In this document: positions 1-4,411 of the stretch, piece by piece
Position numbering within the stretch: position 1 is the stretch's first letter
Layout: each line of letters begins with the position of its first letter
DNA from: Coxiellaceae bacterium
Lineage (GTDB): Bacteria; Pseudomonadota; Gammaproteobacteria; UBA9339
Assembly (NCBI GenBank): GCA_003142435.1
Contig: PLMI01000078.1
Coordinates: 196-7,051, forward strand
Direction of reading: 5' to 3'
DNA: 6,856 nucleotides
Position numbers and translations under genes: made by a program
Notes under the pieces: model-generated
The model's database searches: none
Told to the model about the DNA's origin: nothing
Seen by the model: the letters and a program-made list of their open reading frames with translations, nothing else

Positions 1-29
1 CGAGGGTTCGAATCCCTCTCTCTCCGCCA
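1..29 (+). tRNA. tRNA 3' end, probably tRNA-Ser (cut by window edge)
   Basis: Only the T-arm and acceptor 3' strand are in the window. The T-stem is GAGGG (2-6) pairing with CCCTC (14-18) around the standard 7-base loop TTCGAAT (7-13). The acceptor 3' strand TCTCTCC (19-25) is followed by discriminator G (26) and an encoded CCA (27-29). An acceptor ending TCTCC with discriminator G is typical of bacterial tRNA-Ser, so that is the likely identity. The anticodon lies outside the window, so the isoacceptor cannot be read. Confidence 0.85.
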
Positions 30-82
30 TTTAATATAAATATAGTCGTTTAGCAGATTATTATTTAAGATCTTGATATTTT

Positions 83-121
83 AAGGGTTCGAACCCTCGA
101 TACTCAAAATAACGGGTTCGA
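83..121. repeat. T-arm-like GGGTTCGA repeats downstream of the tRNA
   Basis: The core GGGTTCGA of the tRNA T-arm (4-11) occurs again at 85-92 and 114-121. The first extra copy sits in a perfect 14-bp palindrome AGGGTTCGAACCCT (84-97). The 12 bases CGAGGGTTCGAA at 1-12 recur exactly on the opposite strand at 88-99. Neither copy has a full T-stem plus acceptor, so they are not complete tRNAs. They may be remnants of tRNA-end recombination (attachment-site debris) or of a lost tRNA. No integrase gene is visible in the window. Confidence 0.4.
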
Positions 122-130
122 CAAAATTGG

Positions 131-153
131 CGGGATAGTCATTGCCTACCCCG
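131..153 (-). terminator. possible weak terminator hairpin after the SnoaL-like gene
   Basis: On the minus strand an 8-bp stem, CGGGGTAG with CTATCCCG and one G-U wobble, encloses a 7-base loop about 50 bases downstream of the stop of the minus-strand gene. The bases that follow contain only a short TTTT run, so intrinsic termination would be inefficient. The hairpin is seen; its role as a terminator is inferred. Confidence 0.3.
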
Positions 154-202
154 CATTCAGTGAACAAACCTTATAAATTCAGTAATCAGTACCCACTAAA
201 AC

Positions 203-670
203 TTATTTATAAATTATAGGTTGTATTGAAGGAATAGCTGCATTGGGCACACTAAAGGTGTTGCTAGAAAAACATATTTTCCACTGACCATTTATTTTCT
301 CTAAAATAGTCATTCCTCTTGCAGTCCAATATTGTGGAGAAGACAAAACTTCATCAACCCAAGCTATTTTACCATCATGAGAAAAATAAATATTTCTAGT
401 TGTAGGTTTAAATTCAGTTAAAGTGTGTTTCTTTAACCATTCTTGTATTTGTTTTTTATTCATACGCTCAGAAATATCTGTTCCGCGCAAAGTAACATCA
501 TCTGCAAGTGTATCGAGATATACCTTTACATCTGTATTATTGCTTCCAGCTTTATGCCAATTATCCATCAAAGTATTTATTACCGCTTCATCCTTAGGGA
601 AACTACTGGATTCAGCAAAAGCACATATAGATATAATTAACAAAAAACATAATAAAAAAAACTTTTTCAT
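203..670 (-). CDS. secreted SnoaL/NTF2-like domain protein
   Basis: This 155-residue protein begins with a clear Sec signal peptide: MKK, a hydrophobic core at residues 4-18, and an AFA/ES cleavage site after residue 19. The mature part is one NTF2-like cone-fold domain of the SnoaL_3/DUF4440 type. An N-terminal helical region (about 25-80) is followed by strands around DGKIAWVDE (99-107) and the family's C-terminal signature RGMTILEKINGQWKI (118-132), ending in SVPN (140-143). It should act outside the inner membrane. Such domains are used as small-molecule binders, enzymes or assembly modules, and no catalytic residues can be assigned here. The start is supported by AAAGGAG seven bases upstream. 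It is a lone gene, divergent from the next one. The domain call is solid; the function is unknown. Confidence 0.8.
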   Translation of the reverse strand: MKKFFLLCFLLIISICAFAESSSFPKDEAVINTLMDNWHKAGSNNTDVKVYLDTLADDVTLRGTDISERMNKKQIQEWLKKHTLTEFKPTTRNIYFSHDGKIAWVDEVLSSPQYWTARGMTILEKINGQWKICFSSNTFSVPNAAIPSIQPIIYK

Positions 671-677
671 CAGGAAT

Positions 678-684
678 CTCCTTT
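678..684 (-). promoter_or_regulatory. Shine-Dalgarno AAAGGAG of the SnoaL-like gene
   Basis: On the minus strand AAAGGAG ends seven bases before the ATG at 670. It is a near-ideal ribosome binding site that fixes this start and supports the hydrophobic N-terminus as a real signal peptide. Confidence 0.8.
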
Positions 685-710
685 GTTAAAAAACTTTAAA
701 CTTCTTCTTC

Positions 711-739
711 AGTGTAATTAATTTAGAGTATGTCAGCAA
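711..739 (-). promoter_or_regulatory. candidate sigma-70 promoter of the SnoaL-like gene
   Basis: Read on the minus strand, a -35 TTGCTG (734-739) and a -10 TACACT (711-716) are separated by exactly 17 bases, giving a start near 704 and a leader of about 34 bases before the ATG at 670. Each hexamer deviates from consensus (4/6 matches each), so the strength is probably moderate. Predicted from spacing and position only. Confidence 0.45.
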
Positions 740-1048
740 AATTGAACTGATAATCGTCCTATAAAAATATAATATATATTAACATCGCGATTATTTTAAG
801 ACAACAATATTCAATGAGAATGCTTTTTGCTTCAGTAATTGTGAACTTATATTCCACCAAGCTTTAACTTGGTTTGTTAAAAATAGGATCGTTTTTGGTT
901 TTAAGATGCAGAAGAGACTTTAGATTTTTTTTATAATATGTACTAAAATTTAAAAGAATATTTTAGTTAACTGTAACCTTTAAATGAAAGCAATACTGCT
1001 TATTGTCGAAGCTCCATCTGAAGATATTCAAAGTTAAAAACAATTTTC
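740..1048. other. AT-rich intergenic region between divergent genes
   Basis: No convincing gene lies here. It holds a short inverted repeat ATAATCG/CGATTAT (750-756 and 788-794) around an AT tract, and a small hairpin ACCAAG/CTTGGT with a 6-base loop (856-873) followed by a poor T run. A perfect TATAAT (932-937) lacks a recognisable -35. A 17-codon ORF spans 984-1037 (MKAILLIVEAPSEDIQS) without a visible ribosome binding site. The promoter of the downstream orphan gene must lie here but I could not locate it with confidence. Confidence 0.5.
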
Positions 1049-1058
1049 GGAGAAAATT

Positions 1059-1814
1059 ATGTCAAGATTTACTAGTTGGATTGCAAAATTAATAAAACAT
1101 CCATCAGCCCAGCCCCATAACTCGCCTGGTAGCATTGCTTCACAGCTGGCAGAAGAATACATGAAAGCGGAAGCACAGCCTAAAGAACCACAGTCAGAAG
1201 TACCACACCAACCGAGACTTAGAAGAATTTCAGAAAGAGTCCTTTATAACACAAAGCCAGGATGGGAAGGAATTACTAAGGGCTATGGAGCTGAAGAAAG
1301 AGCTAGATATTTCTTAAGTAACTTGCAATATTATGGAAAATCTCCGCATAATATTGATATTCTATCAATAGATTTTACTGCAAGTGACGGCTCTCTACTT
1401 TTTAACCACTTTCCAGAAGACGGAGAAAATGTCGCTCAGATAAAAATTCGTTTTACGAATAGTTTTTTTGCTAATGAATATTATAAAAGCCTGGGAAGTT
1501 TAATAAATTTAAATGAGCTACAACCACCTCAGCAAACTCCTGGAGCCTCTACTTACGAGATTTATATTCCTATAGATAAGTTTGAAAAAATGGTTAATTC
1601 GAAAAATTACGGCTACGATGCTTTTGAAAAATCAGAGAATACACAGAAAAAAGAAAAACCAACAGAAACAAAATTATTACAGCAACACCCAGCTGCTACC
1701 CCGGGAACTCCACATGCTAACCGTGAATCTCAGGAACATAACAAGACAACCGAGGATAAGATGCCTAAGCCCTCTCAGGAAGAAACAAGGATGCCTATTG
1801 CTAAGTCCTCTTAA
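1059..1814 (+). CDS. orphan hypothetical protein with polar tails
   Basis: I do not recognise this 251-residue protein. GGAGA six bases before the ATG (GGAG at 1049-1052) supports the start. There is no signal peptide, no transmembrane segment and no cysteine. A short amphipathic N-terminus (MSRFTSWIAKLIKHP) leads into a proline/glutamine/glutamate-rich linker (about 15-55). A folded-looking core with mixed hydrophobic and aromatic residues follows (about 56-190), and then a strongly hydrophilic, probably disordered tail (190-251) rich in K, E, Q, P and T, with SQEET close to the end. A soluble core plus polar tail with a near-terminal acidic cluster resembles Dot/Icm type IV secretion substrates, but that is inference, and no secretion genes are in the window. 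It is monocistronic: divergent from the gene on its left and separated from the SRP RNA on its right by 199 bases. Confidence 0.75.
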   Translation: MSRFTSWIAKLIKHPSAQPHNSPGSIASQLAEEYMKAEAQPKEPQSEVPHQPRLRRISERVLYNTKPGWEGITKGYGAEERARYFLSNLQYYGKSPHNIDILSIDFTASDGSLLFNHFPEDGENVAQIKIRFTNSFFANEYYKSLGSLINLNELQPPQQTPGASTYEIYIPIDKFEKMVNSKNYGYDAFEKSENTQKKEKPTETKLLQQHPAATPGTPHANRESQEHNKTTEDKMPKPSQEETRMPIAKSS

Positions 1815-1844
1815 ACTTTATCTATTTTCATAAACTCATTTCAA

Positions 1845-1912
1845 AACCTACGTCTTTTGTCTCGTATACTGTGTTGCACGTTCATTTGCGACCCGCCTGC
1901 CCGCAGTTCACT
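1845..1912. repeat. GC-rich intergenic block, possible dispersed repeat
   Basis: Between the orphan gene and the SRP RNA the base composition changes abruptly. At about 1886-1905 it reads mostly G and C, with CCCGC twice (1892-1896 and 1900-1904) inside otherwise AT-rich flanks. It is not a strong hairpin followed by T, so it is not an obvious intrinsic terminator, and it is not part of the SRP RNA fold. A dispersed intergenic repeat unit is my best guess. No second copy is present in this window. Confidence 0.3.
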
Positions 1913-1977
1913 GTTTATTTTTGAAAGAAGTCTAATACAGAAAATCAGCATCAAATTGAAACAAACTTTGAAAATAC

Positions 1978-2006
1978 TTGCAAAAAATTCCGGCCTATAA
2001 CATAAT
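1978..2006 (+). promoter_or_regulatory. promoter of the SRP RNA gene
   Basis: A -35 TTGCAA (1978-1983), a 17-base spacer and a -10 CATAAT (2001-2006) are followed by seven bases to position 2014. That is exactly where the closing stem of the SRP RNA begins. The match of predicted transcription start to RNA 5' end makes this call stronger than the hexamers alone would. Confidence 0.65.
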
Positions 2007-2013
2007 AAAAATT

Positions 2014-2120
2014 GATCTTTTGTCAGTCTTCTTGCAGCGATATTCTGCAAACCCCGCCAGGTTCGGAAGAAAGCAACGGTAGTAGAAGATTCGGGTGCAA
2101 GGCGAGGCTGGCAGAAGATC
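2014..2120 (+). ncRNA. ffs: 4.5S RNA, small bacterial SRP RNA
   Basis: This is the RNA of the signal recognition particle, which binds Ffh and targets nascent membrane proteins to FtsY and the Sec translocon. The diagnostic domain IV is present: CCAGGTTC, the GGAA tetraloop (2065-2068), then GAAAGCA, matching the universal CAGGTCC-GGAA-GGAAGCA. The base pair next to the closing pair has changed from C-G to U-A on both sides relative to E. coli, a compensatory change that supports the fold. The ends pair as a 13-bp stem (2014-2026 with 2108-2120, including G-U pairs), giving about 107 nt against 114 in E. coli. The exact mature ends are inferred from this stem. It is a single-gene unit with its own promoter. 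I see no strong intrinsic terminator after it. Confidence 0.93.
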
Positions 2121-2201
2121 TCCGTCATATCAACAGAACACAAAAAAACACTTCGTAAACCAAACCATACTATTTTAAATTTTCAAGTGTGAAATGGATT
2201 T

Positions 2202-2229
2202 TTGAAATCAAATTATCCACAACTATAAT
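2202..2229 (+). promoter_or_regulatory. sigma-70 promoter of trxA
   Basis: A -35 TTGAAA (2202-2207), a 16-base spacer and a perfect -10 TATAAT (2224-2229) predict a start near 2236 and a leader of about 43 bases. A DnaA-box match lies inside the spacer. Confidence 0.65.
2213..2221 (+). promoter_or_regulatory. DnaA box inside the trxA promoter
   Basis: TTATCCACA is an exact match to the high-affinity DnaA-box consensus TTATNCACA. It lies wholly in the -35/-10 spacer, so bound DnaA would be expected to block RNA polymerase. It is a single box with no cluster of neighbours, so it is not an origin. Binding is inferred from sequence only. Confidence 0.45.
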
Positions 2230-2278
2230 CTATCTACATTATATTTTGATAATTTTAAATAATTATTGAGGAATAAAA

Positions 2279-2617
2279 ATGAGTGAACAGCACAATCCAA
2301 ATATTTTCAATATCAATGATAGTGAATTCGAGAAAGAAGTTTTGCAATCGACGACTCCTGTTTTAGTAGATTTTTGGGCGCCCTGGTGCGGACCATGCAA
2401 AATGATTGCACCACACGTTGAAGCAATAGCAGATTCCTATGTTGGCAAAGTTAAGGTAGTCCAAATCAATATTGACGAAAATCCTAAATCTCCAGAAAAA
2501 TATAGTGTGAGGGGAATTCCTACTTTATTATTTTTCAAGGACGGAAAAATAATTGCTAACAAAGTAGGCGCTTTGACCAAAAATCAACTAGTGGACTTTA
2601 TAGAAGCAAATATTTAA
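2279..2617 (+). CDS. trxA: thioredoxin 1
   Basis: Cytoplasmic thioredoxin of 112 residues, close to the 109 of E. coli TrxA. It reduces protein disulfides (ribonucleotide reductase, peroxiredoxins, methionine sulfoxide reductases) and is itself recycled by thioredoxin reductase. The redox motif WCGPC is at residues 36-40, the buried aspartate at 31 (VDFWA), and the cis-proline at 81 in GIPT. The VGAL motif precedes the C-terminal helix. There is no signal peptide. GAGGA six bases upstream of ATG supports the start. It lies 146 bases upstream of rho, the gene order seen in E. coli and relatives, but rho has its own strong promoter in the gap and no hairpin terminator is visible, so some read-through from trxA is possible. 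Confidence 0.96.
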   Translation: MSEQHNPNIFNINDSEFEKEVLQSTTPVLVDFWAPWCGPCKMIAPHVEAIADSYVGKVKVVQINIDENPKSPEKYSVRGIPTLLFFKDGKIIANKVGALTKNQLVDFIEANI

Positions 2618-2641
2618 AACTTTTTTTGATTTAAGTAATTA

Positions 2642-2669
2642 TTGACGAAACGATATTAAATGCTATAAT
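2642..2669 (+). promoter_or_regulatory. strong extended -10 promoter of rho
   Basis: A -35 TTGACG (2642-2647, five of six consensus bases) and a perfect TATAAT (2664-2669) are separated by 16 bases. The -10 is preceded by TGC, forming the extended -10 motif TGnTATAAT. Transcription should begin near 2676, leaving a leader of about 88 bases before the rho ATG. Confidence 0.75.
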
Positions 2670-2686
2670 GTAAATGAAATATCCTG

Positions 2687-2750
2687 ATTTCACAATCTCC
2701 TACTAATTTCATCATTTCATCTACAATTTCTCAATTCCATAAACTATAAA
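2687..2750 (+). promoter_or_regulatory. G-free, C-containing rho leader, candidate rut site
   Basis: These 64 consecutive bases contain no G and 16 C, mostly as spaced TC or CC dimers in an unstructured pyrimidine/adenine context. Rho's primary RNA-binding sites prefer exactly such YC dimers in unpaired C-rich, G-poor RNA. In E. coli, rho is autoregulated by Rho-dependent termination early in its own transcript. The sequence bias is directly seen; autoregulation here is inferred from the family. Confidence 0.5.
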
Positions 2751-2763
2751 GGCTTTTCAAATT

Positions 2764-4218
2764 ATGACAGAAAAAGAATCAAAAAAGCATCAAAATATAA
2801 TTCAATACACTGATGAAAATCAGCAAGATGAATTACAACGCGAAACAAGCACCTCTCCTGAATCCGATGCCTTTAATGTACTCGCAGAACCAATAACTCC
2901 CAAAATACCCAAAGTAAAAATTTCTAGCGAACGCAAAAAAAAACTTGCTGATATTAACATCACTAGCCTTACAGAATTAAAAAAGAAAAATCCAAACGAG
3001 CTAATGGAACTTGCCCAGGATTTAGGACTAGGCGAATACGTAAATAGAATGCGCAAACAAGACATTGTGTTTGCTATTTTAAAAACTCTTGCTCGTGAAA
3101 AATCCATTTACGGCGATGGCGTATTAGAAATTTTACCTGATGGCTTTGGTTTTTTACGTTTAGAAAAAAGCTGTTATTTGGCAGGCCCTGATGACATATA
3201 CGTTTCTCCTAGCCAAATTAGGCGTTTTAATTTGCGCACTGGCGATACAATTGCGGGTAAAATTCGCCCTCCTCGAGAAAGCGAAAGATATTTTGCGCTA
3301 CTTCAGGTAGACGAAATAAACTTCGATGATCCGGCAAGCACTAAAAATGAAATATTATTTGAAAATTTAACGCCAATATTCCCCACTCAAAGAATAGTAA
3401 TGCAAAGAGGAACAGGCAGCCCTGATGACATAACCGGCCGCATTATCGATTTAATTTCTCCTATCGGCAAAGGCCAGCGCGGACTTATCGTTTCTCCGCC
3501 AAAAGCTGGTAAAACTATGTTGCTGCAGCACATCGCTCATTCGATCACTGCAAATCACCCCGAATGCTATCTAATGGTGCTTTTAATCGATGAGCGTCCA
3601 GAAGAAGTCACTGACATGGCCCGTTCAGTACAAGGCGAAGTAGTTGCCAGCACATTTGATGAACCGGCAACAAGACACGTTCAAGTTGCTGAAATGGTCA
3701 TTGAAAAGGCCAAGCGCTTAGTTGAACACAAACACGATGTTGTGATTTTGCTTGACTCAATTACTCGGCTTGCTCGCGCTTACAATACCGTTATCCCCGC
3801 CTCAGGAAAAGTATTAACGGGAGGCGTAGATGCCAACGCTTTACAAAAACCGAAAAGATTTTTCGGCGCTGCGCGTAACATTGAAGAAGGCGGCAGCCTC
3901 ACAATTATTGCAACCGCCCTTATTGAAACCGGCTCTAAAATGGATGATGTTATTTTTGAAGAATTCAAAGGTACAGGCAATTTGGAGCTTCGCTTAGAGC
4001 GAGAGCTTTCAGAAAAACGCATTTATCCTGCAGTAAATATCAATCGTTCAGGCACACGTCGTGAGGAACTAATCACATCTCCTGACGAACTGCAAAAAAT
4101 GTGGATTCTCCGCAAAATTCTTCATTCAATGGATGATACTGCTGCCATAGAGTTTTTAATTGACCGCTTAAGAACCACTAAAACTAATGCAGAATTTTTC
4201 GAAGCAATGAAAAAATAA
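2764..4218 (+). CDS. rho: transcription termination factor Rho
   Basis: Rho is a hexameric RNA-dependent ATPase and translocase that ends transcription at untranslated, C-rich RNA. The 484 residues comprise: a polar N-terminal extension (1-66) absent from E. coli Rho (419 residues); the Rho N-terminal helical domain (about 67-112, SLTELKKK onward); the cold-shock-like primary RNA-binding domain (about 114-185) with GFGFLR at 127-132 and [16 protein letters not shown] at 146-161; and the RecA-type motor. In the motor are Walker A SPPKAGKT (244-251), catalytic region LIDERPEE (274-281), Walker B VVILLD (326-331), Q-loop [10 protein letters not shown] (351-360) and R-loop ETGSKMDD (388-395). All key residues are intact. 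The ribosome site is modest (AAAGG, 11 bases before ATG). The stop lies inside the target duplication of the downstream MITE. The bicyclomycin-pocket regions look standard. Confidence 0.97.
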   Translation: MTEKESKKHQNIIQYTDENQQDELQRETSTSPESDAFNVLAEPITPKIPKVKISSERKKKLADINITSLTELKKKNPNELMELAQDLGLGEYVNRMRKQDIVFAILKTLAREKSIYGDGVLEILPDGFGFLRLEKSCYLAGPDDIYVSPSQIRRFNLRTGDTIAGKIRPPRESERYFALLQVDEINFDDPASTKNEILFENLTPIFPTQRIVMQRGTGSPDDITGRIIDLISPIGKGQRGLIVSPPKAGKTMLLQHIAHSITANHPECYLMVLLIDERPEEVTDMARSVQGEVVASTFDEPATRHVQVAEMVIEKAKRLVEHKHDVVILLDSITRLARAYNTVIPASGKVLTGGVDANALQKPKRFFGAARNIEEGGSLTIIATALIETGSKMDDVIFEEFKGTGNLELRLERELSEKRIYPAVNINRSGTRREELITSPDELQKMWILRKILHSMDDTAAIEFLIDRLRTTKTNAEFFEAMKK

Positions 4219-4220
4219 AC
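4213..4220. repeat. left target-site duplication AAATAAAC
   Basis: This 8-base sequence directly abuts the left terminal repeat of the MITE and is repeated exactly at 4396-4403. It contains the rho stop codon TAA (4216-4218). The match stops at exactly eight bases on both sides, as expected for a transposition-generated duplication. Confidence 0.85.
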
Positions 4221-4395
4221 GTAACTCCCGAGGTACTCTATGGAAACGCCCACTAACGGCCAAATTTCGATTAAAAATCTCCTCAAAATGCTCACATATG
4301 TAACTATATGCTGCGCTTTCTCGTCGATTTTTAATCGAAATTTGTCACGTTATTGGACGTTTATGCCTAAGCGAACATGGTACCTGGGGAGGTAC
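4221..4395. mobile_element. 175-bp MITE-like palindromic insertion with 8-bp TSD
   Basis: The element has terminal inverted repeats GTAACTCCCGAGGTAC (4221-4236) and GTACCTGGGGAGGTAC (4380-4395), which pair at 14 of 16 positions. Inside, a perfect 19-bp inverted repeat (4261-4279 with 4326-4344) extends imperfectly outward on both sides, so nearly the whole element can fold into one long hairpin with a 46-base loop. It is flanked by an exact 8-bp direct repeat. It encodes no protein, so it must be mobilised in trans by a transposase. The left end begins GTAA and the duplication is 8 bp, both features of IS66-family elements, but IS1595, ISL3 and others also make 8-bp duplications, so the parent family is not settled. 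It separates rho from the ATPase gene. Confidence 0.85.
4261..4344. repeat. internal inverted repeat of the MITE
   Basis: Two perfect 19-bp arms (4261-4279 and 4326-4344, CAAATTTCG...AAAATC and its complement) enclose a 46-base loop. The loop contains a smaller CATAT/ATATG hairpin. In the rho-ATPase transcript this would be a stable double-stranded stem, a possible RNase III substrate or mRNA stabiliser. It lacks a following T run, so it is not a typical intrinsic terminator. Confidence 0.85.
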
Positions 4396-4403
4396 AAATA
4401 AAC
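4396..4403. repeat. right target-site duplication AAATAAAC
   Basis: Exact copy of 4213-4220, directly adjoining the right terminal repeat of the MITE and lying nine bases before the ATPase ATG (positions 4404-4411 intervene). Confidence 0.85.
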
Positions 4404-4411
4404 TTAAGTTT

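Noticed and set aside
423..689. 88-residue plus-strand ORF opposite the SnoaL-like gene
   Set aside because: It overlaps a gene with a signal peptide, ribosome site and family signature on the other strand, and has none of these itself.
856..873. Small hairpin ACCAAG/CTTGGT as an intrinsic terminator
   Set aside because: The stem is only six pairs with two A-T-rich ends, the T run is interrupted, and no plus-strand gene lies just upstream.
932..937. Perfect TATAAT as the promoter of the orphan gene
   Set aside because: No acceptable -35 lies 15-19 bases upstream, and such hexamers are expected by chance in this AT-rich stretch.
1582..1833. 83-residue plus-strand ORF overlapping the end of the orphan gene
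   Set aside because: Out-of-frame shadow in a lysine-rich, A-rich stretch, without a ribosome binding site.
1841..2143. 100-residue minus-strand ORF
   Set aside because: It runs antisense through the whole SRP RNA and its promoter and has no recognisable domain. The open frame is a by-product of the structured RNA sequence.
2621..2627. T-run after trxA as an intrinsic terminator
   Set aside because: Seven T residues follow the stop, but there is no GC-rich hairpin directly before them.
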